A program made the position numbers and the translations under genes. The notes under the pieces are model-generated. The model saw only the letters and a program-made list of their open reading frames with translations, had not been told where the DNA came from and searched no databases. Of a stretch of DNA of 26,086 nt, positions 17,315 to 24,298 are shown piece after piece (the stretch's first letter is position 1; each line of letters begins with the position of its first letter). Source of the DNA: JBAXAB01 sp043718245 (lineage in GTDB: Bacteria > Patescibacteriota > Minisyncoccia > Phycocordibacterales > CAIZLB01); NCBI GenBank assembly GCA_043718245.1, contig JAYSWB010000006.1, positions 1 through 26,086 of the forward strand, in the 5' to 3' direction.

Positions 17315-17341
17315 TTAAAAAATAAGCCTTAAAATAAGGCT
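17315..17341 (-). terminator. Rho-independent terminator of the unknown 285-residue gene
   Basis: On the minus strand AGCCTTA pairs with TAAGGCT across a three-base loop (17325-17341), followed by TATTTTTTAA. It lies about 50 bases after the stop at 17394. Confidence 0.75.
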
Positions 17342-17393
17342 ACTTTATAAGCCAATAAAGCTATGATGAGCCTAGCGATAAAAACCACTTTGC

Positions 17394-18251
17394 CTATTTA
17401 AAATTGAGTCTTATAGACCTCTCTTTCCTGTTAAATAACAGTGTGATCTTTCCTCGTAGATCCTTTATTTTTTGCAGTTCATCTATTACATACCCAATAA
17501 GGTCAACTTGTCTTTGTAATCGAGTGTCATTTTTTTGAAGCCTACCGTCAAATTTGTCTTTTTCCAGCATTATTTTTTCAAAAACAGCCTCTACGGATTT
17601 TGTTACACAAGCTCCATCCACAATCAGTTCTGACATTAATTTCCACTTACGTGTATTTGTCTTACCAATCGGAATATGGGGTCCTTGTTTAAAAAATTGA
17701 AAATAACCCTGATTGTTTTTTGAACCCAAAAAATACCTACTAGATTTTTTATGCTTTGGCTCCACAAAATTGTGGACTATTTTCTTTTCAACTTTAACTA
17801 TTTCAACTTCCCCATACTTATCTAACAATATTTTATGCGTTTTTGAGACAACATCTCTATCTAGTCCTATCACATATTTTTTCTCATCAGGTCCCGTAAC
17901 AATTTCTGGGTTTGATAGCCCTAGAAGAATACTTACAACTCCTTTCTTATCCAGGGGTTTCGGAACGGAGTCGCAAATCCTTTTTAAAACTTGTATAAAG
18001 TTCCAAATTTCAATTTCTGAAATATGTACGTAGTTAAATTCTTGTAGTGGTATTGAAATAGATTTTTTATGAGTGTTAAGTGGGCTTACGAATGTTAAAG
18101 GTTGTGACGACTCTACTTCATGATCTTTTACAAATTGAAGAAATTTTAAAAAGGAACGTTGTTTAGATTCGGCAAGTTGAATAAGTACATTCTGGATATC
18201 TGAATCATTAGGTTTAGAGGCATAATCAATGCTGATCTTATTTTTGCCCAT
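17394..18251 (-). CDS. Unknown element-encoded protein (285 residues)
   Basis: I choose the ATG at 18251 (MGKNKISIDYASK) rather than one 13 codons upstream, because a promoter-like pair at 18260-18287 places the transcript start almost exactly there. The protein has no transmembrane segment and no motif that I recognise. The middle is rich in basic residues (EPKHKKSSRYFLGSKNNQGYF, GKTNTRKWKLM) and the C-terminal 70 residues look coiled-coil-like and end in a basic tail. This composition would suit nucleic-acid binding, but no function can be assigned. It is transcribed divergently from the structured RNA at 18301-18441, with only about 50 bases between them. Confidence 0.7.
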   Translation of the reverse strand: MGKNKISIDYASKPNDSDIQNVLIQLAESKQRSFLKFLQFVKDHEVESSQPLTFVSPLNTHKKSISIPLQEFNYVHISEIEIWNFIQVLKRICDSVPKPLDKKGVVSILLGLSNPEIVTGPDEKKYVIGLDRDVVSKTHKILLDKYGEVEIVKVEKKIVHNFVEPKHKKSSRYFLGSKNNQGYFQFFKQGPHIPIGKTNTRKWKLMSELIVDGACVTKSVEAVFEKIMLEKDKFDGRLQKNDTRLQRQVDLIGYVIDELQKIKDLRGKITLLFNRKERSIRLNFK

Positions 18252-18259
18252 GATTGTAA

Positions 18260-18287
18260 ATAGTACCGTTTTTTGCCATAATAACAA
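18260..18287 (-). promoter_or_regulatory. Promoter of the 285-residue gene, leaderless
   Basis: On the minus strand there is -35 TTGTTA (18282-18287), a 16-base spacer and -10 TACTAT (18260-18265). The ATG is 8 bases beyond. It overlaps the divergent RNA promoter at 18271-18299. Confidence 0.5.
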
Positions 18288-18299
18288 CACAACTAAATA
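18271..18299 (+). promoter_or_regulatory. Putative promoter of the structured RNA
   Basis: There is a -35-like TTTTGC (18271-18276), exactly 17 bases of spacer and -10 TAAATA (18294-18299). Transcription would start near 18305, just before the first RNA hairpin. Confidence 0.45.
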
Positions 18300-18300
18300 T

Positions 18301-18441
18301 GGTCCTAACCCAGTAAGAAATTACTGGCATGGCAATAGTAAAGTCGTATAAGGCACAAGAATCCCATCGCGGGGTCGCCTTATACGCCGTACTGTGAAAA
18401 TGGTATGAGTGGCTTCGGCCACTACCCGTGATGGGTTTTTT
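18301..18441 (+). ncRNA. Unrecognised structured RNA with H-type pseudoknot and terminator
   Basis: Successive helices are visible. (1) CCAGTAA/TTACTGG closed by a GAAA tetraloop (18310-18327). (2) CGTATAAGGC with GCCTTATACG (18345-18354 and 18377-18386), 10 perfect pairs. (3) AGTGGC/GCCACT closed by TTCG (18408-18423). (4) CCCATCGCGGG in the loop of helix 2 (18363-18373) pairs over 11 bases, with one G-U, to CCCGTGATGGG at 18425-18435, making a pseudoknot. Six T residues follow directly (18436-18441). GNRA and UUCG loops, long perfect stems and a promoter are strong signs of a real RNA. I match it to no known family. It could be a free small RNA or a leader controlling the next gene. Confidence 0.7.
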
Positions 18442-18828
18442 GTGCTCATCATAGGAATTATTATTCTGTTTAATTCTATGAAAAATAAAAATCTCACTTG
18501 GAAAATTCTTGTATCTATAACTTTGGTATGTTGGGTATTAAGCATATTGGCTTTTAAAAGTATTTTTGGATCCATTTTGGGAATGACTACTGTAGTAATC
18601 GGTTTTCTGGCAGTGATAGATATTATTCGATCCATATCTGGAACTCCAAAAGAAACTTCTTTAAAGGTAGGTAAGGAAATGGGAACAATGGCACTCTTAT
18701 CTTTTGTATTGATGCTAATTCCAACTGTATTATCTGTCCGCATATCAGCAAATCTAATTGCCTTAATTTTCTTACTACTAGGAGTCGGGTCATTAGCCCT
18801 TCAATCTAGGGGTAAAAAAGTATTATAG
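18409..18828 (+). CDS. Small integral membrane protein, unknown function
   Basis: The protein is up to 139 residues long with about four hydrophobic helices (FFVLIIGIIILF; ILVSITLVCWVLSILAF; ILGMTTVVIGFLAVIDII; and a C-terminal ALIFLLLGVGSLAL). The start is uncertain. A GTG at 18409 lies inside the UUCG hairpin of the structured RNA, a GTG at 18442 begins right after its T tract, and an ATG at 18478 would lose the first helix. None has a good Shine-Dalgarno. The start at 18442 would keep all helices and place the structured RNA entirely in the leader. No family is recognised. Confidence 0.65.
   Translation: MASATTRDGFFVLIIGIIILFNSMKNKNLTWKILVSITLVCWVLSILAFKSIFGSILGMTTVVIGFLAVIDIIRSISGTPKETSLKVGKEMGTMALLSFVLMLIPTVLSVRISANLIALIFLLLGVGSLALQSRGKKVL
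18424..18441 (+). terminator. Intrinsic terminator / alternative pairing of the structured RNA
   Basis: A local stem ACCC/GGGT (18424-18427 and 18433-18436) is followed by a T run to 18441. The same 3' bases can instead pair with 18363-18373, so two exclusive structures end at the same T tract. Confidence 0.6.
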
Positions 18829-18872
18829 TTCTGTGGTGGGATTTTTATTATTCTTTAGTATGAACAATTAAA

Positions 18873-19349
18873 ATGAAGATTTTTAATAAAAGCTTTGGAA
18901 AATTAAGTTCAACTCTCATTGCGACATTGGGTGTACTAGGTATTTTTTTTGTAATTATTATTGTTGTTATTTTTTTTGAAGCACACCAATATTCCTATTC
19001 CGGATCAGTGGATCCTCACGGAGGATGGTGTGACTATGGTTTTAATGAAAAAACAAATCAATGTTGTGATGAAGATGAGTATTATTGTGAGGCACGCGAT
19101 TATTATAAATCACCTCCCCTTAAATATTTTGACACCTTTGACTCTTCGAGAAGTTCTTTTATTGAAGGTGCTTGGTATGACAAAAATGGCGAGAATTTAC
19201 TTTTAGATTTAAATGGCAAGAATTATTGGTATTGCAACCTTAAAGTGGATACTTGGAATGATTTTAGGAGGGCTGATTCTTTAGGAACCTATTACAACTC
19301 TTACATCAAGGGAGGGTACAAATGTGATGAGCTTACTGGTGATGAATAA
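18873..19349 (+). CDS. Membrane-anchored Cys-rich protein with KTSC-like domain
   Basis: The 158-residue protein has one N-terminal transmembrane helix (about 13-36). The outside domain holds six cysteines (53, 64, 65, 72, 121, 151), probably disulfide-bonded. The C-terminal 50 residues resemble the KTSC domain, a short domain often found in phage and mobile-element proteins: YWYCNLKVDTWNDFRRADSLG then TYYNSYIKGGY. The family's function is not known. It precedes, and overlaps by 26 bases, the response-regulator gene. Confidence 0.65.
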   Translation: MKIFNKSFGKLSSTLIATLGVLGIFFVIIIVVIFFEAHQYSYSGSVDPHGGWCDYGFNEKTNQCCDEDEYYCEARDYYKSPPLKYFDTFDSSRSSFIEGAWYDKNGENLLLDLNGKNYWYCNLKVDTWNDFRRADSLGTYYNSYIKGGYKCDELTGDE

Positions 19350-19785
19350 AATGAAAAAATATATCGAAAATAAGGGTGAGGTCATTATGGTTGACCCGAA
19401 TGGTTTTGTTAGAGATATGTACGAAAAAAAACTAAAAACAGCTGGGTTTGAATTCAGGGGTTTAGAATGTGCCGAAGATGATTTTCTAGAGAAGGTTGTA
19501 AAGTGGAAACCAGCTCTAATTTCTATGGATGTTTTACTACGTAAGGAGGTTGGCAAAAAAAGTGTTGGTATGCCAAATGGCTATGTGATAACTCAAAAGC
19601 TAAAAAATGATCCGAGAACAACACATATACCCGTTTTCTTTTTAACAAACCAAGGGCAAAAAGTAGATGTAGACAGAGGAATGGCCGTGGGTGCAGTTGG
19701 TTACATCATCAAAGTTAATACACTGCCAGACGATGTGGTTAAAGTTTTTTCTGAATATCTCAAAAGTCACAAGAAGGCTATTTAA
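19324..19785 (+). CDS. Single-domain response regulator (REC)
   Basis: A GTG at 19324 is the best start because GGGAGG at 19310-19315 sits 8 bases upstream; ATGs at 19342 and 19351 are alternatives. The 153-residue protein is only a receiver domain: acidic Asp24 (VIMVDPNG), phosphoacceptor Asp69 (ISMDVLL), Thr108 (FFLTNQ) and Lys130 (GYIIKVN). Normally two acidic residues precede the acceptor; here only Asp24 is seen, followed by Pro. An insertion rich in Lys/Gly follows the acceptor. There is no output domain and no kinase nearby, so it may plug into a host phosphorelay. Confidence 0.85.
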   Translation: MMSLLVMNKMKKYIENKGEVIMVDPNGFVRDMYEKKLKTAGFEFRGLECAEDDFLEKVVKWKPALISMDVLLRKEVGKKSVGMPNGYVITQKLKNDPRTTHIPVFFLTNQGQKVDVDRGMAVGAVGYIIKVNTLPDDVVKVFSEYLKSHKKAI

Positions 19786-19838
19786 TTTGATTTTTTCAAA
19801 CAATCAAACTCTATAAACCAAAAACTAGCTTTATGTTG

Positions 19839-19844
19839 TATAAT
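19839..19844 (+). promoter_or_regulatory. -10 element of the GAGRK-motif gene, leaderless
   Basis: A perfect TATAAT ends 7 bases before the ATG at 19852, so the transcript should begin at or next to the start codon. No convincing -35 is visible. Confidence 0.55.
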
Positions 19845-19851
19845 ATATGGC

Positions 19852-20244
19852 ATGATTGAAGCTATCACTACAACAAACAGAGGTGGTAAGAGGCTCGGTG
19901 CAGGGCGTAAAAGAGGCATAGCGAGCATTAAGGCTGAAGAAGCACGGAAATATCTAGTTAACCGCATAGCAGAGGAGCTAGAGCCTATTTTGATGGGTCA
20001 GATTGAATTAGCCAAGGGCGCTTATTATGAAGTCGATGGACCGGAGGGTAAAAAGGTTATTTATCAGAAACTTCCCGACCAAAGTGCTTCTACTTACCTA
20101 TTGAACCAGCTTGTCGGTCGCGCAAAAGAAACAATGGATTTGAATGTACAACCTGTTTTTTCTTTGAGAGAGTTAGCAAAACGTAGAAATCAAATTCTTG
20201 AAAATGGATCTGTAAACGAGAACTGGTCTGTACAAAACCAATAG
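19852..20244 (+). CDS. Small phage-type protein with GGKRLGAGRKRG motif (terminase-small-subunit-like)
   Basis: The 130-residue protein opens with the basic motif GGKRLGAGRKRG, typical of the N-terminus of phage small-terminase-like and related DNA-binding proteins. A helical block follows (KAEEARKYLVNRIAEELEPI and LLNQLVGRAKETMDL). Assignment rests on this motif alone. No large terminase, portal or capsid gene is in the window, so packaging is not shown, and the protein may be a stray or repurposed DNA binder. It converges with the HEPN operon, 26 bases from its last gene. Confidence 0.6.
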   Translation: MIEAITTTNRGGKRLGAGRKRGIASIKAEEARKYLVNRIAEELEPILMGQIELAKGAYYEVDGPEGKKVIYQKLPDQSASTYLLNQLVGRAKETMDLNVQPVFSLRELAKRRNQILENGSVNENWSVQNQ

Positions 20245-20270
20245 ATTTTTGTGATGTAGGATTAGAGATC

Positions 20271-20873
20271 TTAAAAGGATGGATCAAAAATGCTGTCCTT
20301 AGCATTCTTAACCAACTCGATGAATGTATATACTTTTTCTTTAGAAAGTTTTATCTCGGTGTTTCGTATGTAGGAATATTTTTCAATCAAACCTCTGCTT
20401 GGTTTTGTGTGATTATGTAAAAAATAATTTCTAATTTCTCTTATTTCTTCAACTTCAAATTTCTTAGGTCCTATGTAATGACAATCAGCTTTTGGGCTAT
20501 ATACTATTTTCCACCATAAAAACTTTAGATAGTAGTAAGTCTTTCTAAGTATACTTTCAGGTGAGCGATCAAACTTGGGCTCCGTGATTTCAAAACATTT
20601 ATTAAAGCGTGCCCTATCAACTACCTTTAATTTCCGTTCCAATTTCTTTAATGTTCTCCATAATAAACTTGGGAAAACCATCATGTACTCATCGAGGTAA
20701 TGCTTTTTATTTTCCTGAATAGGGTCAGTTGTTACTGTTGTGTTATATGTCCCCGTAGCCGGGCTTGATGGTTTAGAGAGATTATAAGATAGTAAAGCTC
20801 CCTCAAAGAATTCTTCAATTCCTCGAAGATCACTTTCTATTTCCGCTTTTAGTTTATCGAGCTCAACATTCAT
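20271..20873 (-). CDS. HEPN-like protein (putative RNase), last gene of the candidate defence operon
   Basis: The ATG at 20873 (MNVELDKLKAEIESD) is preferred; it lies 5 bases after the stop of the helical-repeat gene. The 200-residue, mostly alpha-helical protein carries Arg148-Asn-Tyr-Phe-Leu-His153, the R-x4-H signature of HEPN nucleases, in the context VEEIREIRNYFLHNH. HEPN proteins are commonly metal-independent RNases in toxin-antitoxin, abortive-infection and CRISPR effectors. A similar motif can also occur in inactive HEPN folds, and the N-terminal part is unrecognised. Confidence 0.65.
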   Translation of the reverse strand: MNVELDKLKAEIESDLRGIEEFFEGALLSYNLSKPSSPATGTYNTTVTTDPIQENKKHYLDEYMMVFPSLLWRTLKKLERKLKVVDRARFNKCFEITEPKFDRSPESILRKTYYYLKFLWWKIVYSPKADCHYIGPKKFEVEEIREIRNYFLHNHTKPSRGLIEKYSYIRNTEIKLSKEKVYTFIELVKNAKDSIFDPSF

Positions 20874-20878
20874 AAAGA

Positions 20879-22072
20879 TTAAGTCCTTGGCTCGGGAGGA
20901 AATATTACTTTTTCGTCTCCAATATAACATCCCTGCATTTTAAGTTGCCTTAACATTCCAAAAATCTTACTTAGCCTAGAGGGTTCAATGTTATTAATCT
21001 GCCTAATTATTTCTTCTGTATGAGTAAAATAAAATCTCTGATCATTTATAAATGGAAGCTTATGATTAAGTTCACTTAGAAACTTTTCGTATAGTTGAAT
21101 ACCTTCTAAAAAAGAAGCTCTTAACACGGCATTAATCAGGAACTCAAATTGTCCTACTGGTTCATCATTTGCGAAATTATCAAAGAATAGTGGTATGTAA
21201 CGTTTAACCCTATTGTAGTCAGAAGGGTCATCTTCAATTATTCTCCACGTGTGCCAAATCAAGGTACTTTTTAAATGAGGATCTTTTGAATCCCTTATAT
21301 ATTTTTCAAGAAACAGTTTAAACCATTCGTCATCAAAGTTTGTATCAAATTTTTTCCTAAATTCTGCAAAAAATAGAGCGAGAGGCACGACATGACTAGT
21401 TAGATATTCCGGATGAATACTCCCCTTACTGTCATAGCAGAAGATAGTAAGCATCTCCTTAGCTTGCGCCTCATCAATAAAACGTAATTTATCAAAAACA
21501 CTCGCCAAAGACTCAAGGACTCTTGGCATATCACGATTTTCTCTTAAAACCCTGAAAGCTAGTTCATAGACCTTGGCCCGATCCTCGTCTCTAAAATCAA
21601 AAGCTGTCCCATCTTTGTTTTGCTTTGCTCGAACATTAGCAGCAAACATGGATAAGGCAACCATTGCTTGTTGTCTTACATAGTAAACCTCGTCATTAGC
21701 CAACCTTTCAACAATGTCTAAAATTCTGGGATAATATTCCGTTTTAAGTGTAACAATAATCATCTGTAGGAGCCAAGGAACAGTACCTCGAACTGTGTAA
21801 ATGATTCTTGTCTCTTCTCCATTTTTTACTTTCTCATTTAAATTGTCATACTCTGGTGTAGGATTTTCGTCTCTTGAGTATAAATCAGCTATTTCCAACG
21901 CTTCACGAATATACTCACCCTTTTCGACTAGTTCTTTAAGAAACCAAATAATATCTGTTTTTGTACTTTGATCTTTCCATTCTAAAATTTCCTTGCTCCA
22001 ATCGGATTTTGCAAGGTCAATTCTCTTTATCTGATCTAAAACTATATCTTTTAACTTATCTTTATAGCTCAT
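20879..22072 (-). CDS. Helical (HEAT-like) repeat protein, operon partner
   Basis: The 397-residue protein is predicted almost entirely alpha-helical, with repeating amphipathic pairs such as YPRILDIVERLANDEVYYVRQ followed by QAMVALSMFA. This resembles HEAT/ARM-type solenoids. There is no catalytic motif, signal peptide or membrane segment. Solenoid proteins often act as scaffolds or sensors. The gene starts 2 bases after the preceding stop and ends 5 bases before the HEPN gene, which implies a functional link with both. Confidence 0.6.
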   Translation of the reverse strand: MSYKDKLKDIVLDQIKRIDLAKSDWSKEILEWKDQSTKTDIIWFLKELVEKGEYIREALEIADLYSRDENPTPEYDNLNEKVKNGEETRIIYTVRGTVPWLLQMIIVTLKTEYYPRILDIVERLANDEVYYVRQQAMVALSMFAANVRAKQNKDGTAFDFRDEDRAKVYELAFRVLRENRDMPRVLESLASVFDKLRFIDEAQAKEMLTIFCYDSKGSIHPEYLTSHVVPLALFFAEFRKKFDTNFDDEWFKLFLEKYIRDSKDPHLKSTLIWHTWRIIEDDPSDYNRVKRYIPLFFDNFANDEPVGQFEFLINAVLRASFLEGIQLYEKFLSELNHKLPFINDQRFYFTHTEEIIRQINNIEPSRLSKIFGMLRQLKMQGCYIGDEKVIFPPEPRT

Positions 22073-22074
22073 GT

Positions 22075-22818
22075 TTATTGAATGATTCTATGAATTTCTA
22101 AGCCAATTGCAGTCAATTTTAATTGGTGTCCGGTAAGTACTAGCATACTTGTGGATTCGAGTTCTCCGAAGGAGTGGTTGATCCTACCACCAACAGATAA
22201 ACCGGCACTCTCCATTTTTGTGGTGAGAAAACGAGTTACTTGGGGTGCCCAATCACCCATAGTAAAACCGCTCGTAGTTGTGGTTCCTTGAATATTAACT
22301 TCTCTCCAAATATCATACTTACTAATAAGAATGAGTGCTTGCGGGCTTAATCGATCAATTTGCGATAAGATATACATTTCCTCCTCGAAATACTTCTCAA
22401 ATTCCTTATTTGGTATGTTCTTAAGTACTCTCGCTAGTAATTTAATCCATTCATGATCTTCAGGACCTTTATCAGTAATTTGTATTATTTTTCTAAATAA
22501 GGTTTGTCCCCCACGAGTGGCAACTAATAATTTGAGCTTATCCAAAGCATCGTCAATTGAATCAAAGTGTGAGGAATATTGAGTTAATAATATCTTCAAT
22601 TTTTCTTCTCTTGAGGCTTGATCCGTTTTCTCAATCCATTCAAATATTTGACCAAAAATCGGCACATTCGCTACTATAGATCCTAAGATTGTTGTAGTTA
22701 ACACACCTGCAATTTTTTGTGAGGACAGCTCTATTTTGTCTAAAGGGCCTGAACTTCTATCAGTGGGCAAAGTTGATGAAGTCAACTCGGACTTTTTGTG
22801 TAGTTTATCGTTACTCAT
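22075..22818 (-). CDS. Unknown protein, weakly Abi-alpha/DUF4393-like
   Basis: The 247-residue protein has a charged, Ser/Thr-rich N-terminus, a hydrophobic stretch at about 37-60 (IAGVLTTTILGSIVANVPIF) that may insert in or touch the membrane, and a helical body. The part EWIKLLARVLKNIPNKEFEK and then YILSQIDRLSPQALILI recalls the Abi-alpha/DUF4393 pattern of abortive-infection proteins; this is a by-eye resemblance. The C-terminus is glycine- and beta-rich. Its ATG overlaps the methyltransferase stop as ATGA, so translation is coupled. Confidence 0.55.
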   Translation of the reverse strand: MSNDKLHKKSELTSSTLPTDRSSGPLDKIELSSQKIAGVLTTTILGSIVANVPIFGQIFEWIEKTDQASREEKLKILLTQYSSHFDSIDDALDKLKLLVATRGGQTLFRKIIQITDKGPEDHEWIKLLARVLKNIPNKEFEKYFEEEMYILSQIDRLSPQALILISKYDIWREVNIQGTTTTSGFTMGDWAPQVTRFLTTKMESAGLSVGGRINHSFGELESTSMLVLTGHQLKLTAIGLEIHRIIQ

Positions 22819-23567
22819 ATCTTTTTCTTACAAATAAAAATAAAAGTGGCTGGTATCTTTTCTGCCTTTTGAATTGAATAGTACTTCTTTGGGTCATCAG
22901 AGCCTCGATCCAGATTTTTTGGCTTTGGTTCATGATAACCAACAATCTCAAATCCAGCTTCTCTAAGTAATTGAAACCACGTAGATGTTTTTCTGTAGGT
23001 GATATGCGCAATTGTTCCTTCTTTCTTCCAATTTTTGATAGCAAGGGGCTTTTCATCATGGTATGCGTAAGCAACAATATATTTTCCCTCTTCATACTGA
23101 ACATCAGTGAAAAATGTATGGTCCCAGCTCCATATGAATGTTCCACCCGGTTTAAGATATGAATAAATATTTTTTAGTGTTGTTTCAGGGTCAGGGGTCC
23201 AGCCAATAGCATAGACAGAAAAAACAACATCGACAGAATCAATCTTTAACTTATCCTCCATTTTCCCCTTAATGAGCTCAACCTTACCTTGAACGATTAC
23301 TTTTTTATTGAATCTTTCTGCTTCCTTAAGCTGTACAGAAGAGATATCGAGTCCGTAGATTTTATTAGCACCTTGCTCCATAAGATACTTGATTGACCGG
23401 CCGCTTCCGCAACCAATCTCAAGGAAAGTCTTTCCTTTGATTTCAGGTATAAGGCTAAGATCATCTCCGACACCAAATGGTCCCCATACTGGTAAAGCAC
23501 TTGCCTCAACAAATTGATCAGCAACAGTATCCCAAGTCTTTTCGTTTTCGGAGATAATTTCGTTCAT
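22815..23567 (-). CDS. Class I SAM-dependent methyltransferase
   Basis: The 250-residue protein has a standard Rossmann methyltransferase core: motif I FLEIGCGSGRS (48-58), the acidic end of beta2 at IYGLDISSVQL (Asp74), and motifs IV/V (VDVVFSVYAIGWTPD and YLKPGGTFIWSW). The C-terminus (TWFQLLREAGFEIVGYHEP) is typical of UbiE/small-molecule methyltransferases rather than DNA methylases: no target-recognition domain and no DPPY or PC motif is seen. The substrate is unknown. It heads the tightly packed group that ends with the HEPN gene. Confidence 0.85.
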   Translation of the reverse strand: MNEIISENEKTWDTVADQFVEASALPVWGPFGVGDDLSLIPEIKGKTFLEIGCGSGRSIKYLMEQGANKIYGLDISSVQLKEAERFNKKVIVQGKVELIKGKMEDKLKIDSVDVVFSVYAIGWTPDPETTLKNIYSYLKPGGTFIWSWDHTFFTDVQYEEGKYIVAYAYHDEKPLAIKNWKKEGTIAHITYRKTSTWFQLLREAGFEIVGYHEPKPKNLDRGSDDPKKYYSIQKAEKIPATFIFICKKKI

Positions 23568-23593
23568 ATATTTGTGTCTTTAATAAATTACCA

Positions 23594-24040
23594 TTAATCT
23601 TGGACTGAACCTATATATTCATTTCTTAGACTAGTAAACTTCTCGTAAGCAGTTCGGTAGGAATCTCCAGGGTTGACCCTTTCAGACATTAGAGATTCTC
23701 CAGTCGATAGGTTGTCAATTTCAAAAACATTGTGTCTTAAGATCGTAGCAGACATACTTCCTACCTTGTAGTATCCGCTAAAAGCTAAAATACAGACCTT
23801 ATGTGTGGAATTATATTTATATTCAAATATATTACCTATGACTAAATCTTCGTTATCCTTAAGGAGGTCGGCTTTCTTTTGTGATGCTAGCTTTTGACAT
23901 GTCACGCTACGATTATTTAATTCCACCTGTTTTTCAGTCTCTATTCTATTATTTTGATATAAAAAAGCTAAAACTATACACACTACAAATAGAATTACTA
24001 GTGCCATTTTAAACCAGTTTTCTTCGAGCCATTTCATCAT
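23594..24040 (-). CDS. Small membrane-anchored protein, unknown function
   Basis: The 148-residue protein has one transmembrane helix at about 10-30 (WFKMALVILFVVCIVLAFLY) and an outside domain of about 115 residues with two cysteines and mixed beta/alpha character. There is no recognised family. It begins with two consecutive ATG codons directly behind a TATAAT box and lies 26 bases before the methyltransferase gene. It is therefore probably the first gene of that transcript, though it need not share its function. Confidence 0.65.
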   Translation of the reverse strand: MMKWLEENWFKMALVILFVVCIVLAFLYQNNRIETEKQVELNNRSVTCQKLASQKKADLLKDNEDLVIGNIFEYKYNSTHKVCILAFSGYYKVGSMSATILRHNVFEIDNLSTGESLMSERVNPGDSYRTAYEKFTSLRNEYIGSVQD

Positions 24041-24043
24041 AAA

Positions 24044-24054
24044 ATTATATTATA
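24044..24054 (-). promoter_or_regulatory. Overlapping TATAAT boxes before the candidate defence operon
   Basis: Two overlapping perfect TATAAT hexamers lie on the minus strand (24044-24049 and 24049-24054), 3 to 8 bases before the first ATG. The transcript would have essentially no leader. The -35 region is only AT-rich. Confidence 0.55.
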
Positions 24055-24190
24055 AGCTATTTTAATTTCTTTAAAAACATTTCAATTTAATAGTTTGTGC
24101 GGTCTCCATAGAGATTCAGGGTGGTAAGTTGCATATTTTCTATTAGGATTCTACCAAATAAACCCATACAATGTCCAAATAGCCGACTTG

Positions 24191-24219
24191 TTGACTCTTT
24201 CGTACTTTAATGATATAAA
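24191..24219 (+). promoter_or_regulatory. Strong sigma-70-type promoter of the GC-richer three-gene unit
   Basis: TTGACT (24191-24196), a 17-base spacer and TATAAA (24214-24219). The start site would be near 24226, immediately before the leader hairpin at 24230. The rest of the 258-bp gap (24041-24298) holds a small TCTC/GAGA inverted repeat near 24095 and nothing else that I can name. Confidence 0.75.
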
Positions 24220-24229
24220 ATATATAAAA

Positions 24230-24267
24230 GCTCTTTTCACTCAAACACTCACCCGTTCCAAAAGAGC
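24230..24267 (+). promoter_or_regulatory. 5' leader hairpin of the three-gene unit
   Basis: GCTCTTTT (24230-24237) and AAAAGAGC (24260-24267) form a perfect 8-bp stem at the very 5' end of the predicted mRNA. It is followed by an unpaired CTCAACCACAA (24279-24289) and the AAGGAG ribosome-binding site (24288-24293). It may protect the message end. Confidence 0.5.
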
Positions 24268-24298
24268 CCCTCTCAACCCTCAACCACAAGGAGAAACC

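Noticed and set aside
17340..17375. ATGATGAGCC near 17364 as a second hammerhead core
   Set aside because: The core lacks the CUGA start, a stem II and the GAAA box.
18321..18743. 140-codon open frame on the minus strand over the structured RNA and the membrane-protein gene
   Set aside because: It is antisense to the helices and to the membrane-protein gene, and its sequence looks like a chance translation; the promoter, hairpins and T tract all favour the plus strand.
19787..19815. TTTGATT/AATCAAA hairpin after the response regulator as a terminator
   Set aside because: The stem is AT-rich and no T run follows, so terminator function is not supported.
24148..24158. TCTACCAAA near 24148 resembling the ychF start region, as the far attachment site
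   Set aside because: It is in the opposite orientation to the 12790 copy and only 9 bases long; attachment sites flanking an integrated element should be direct repeats.
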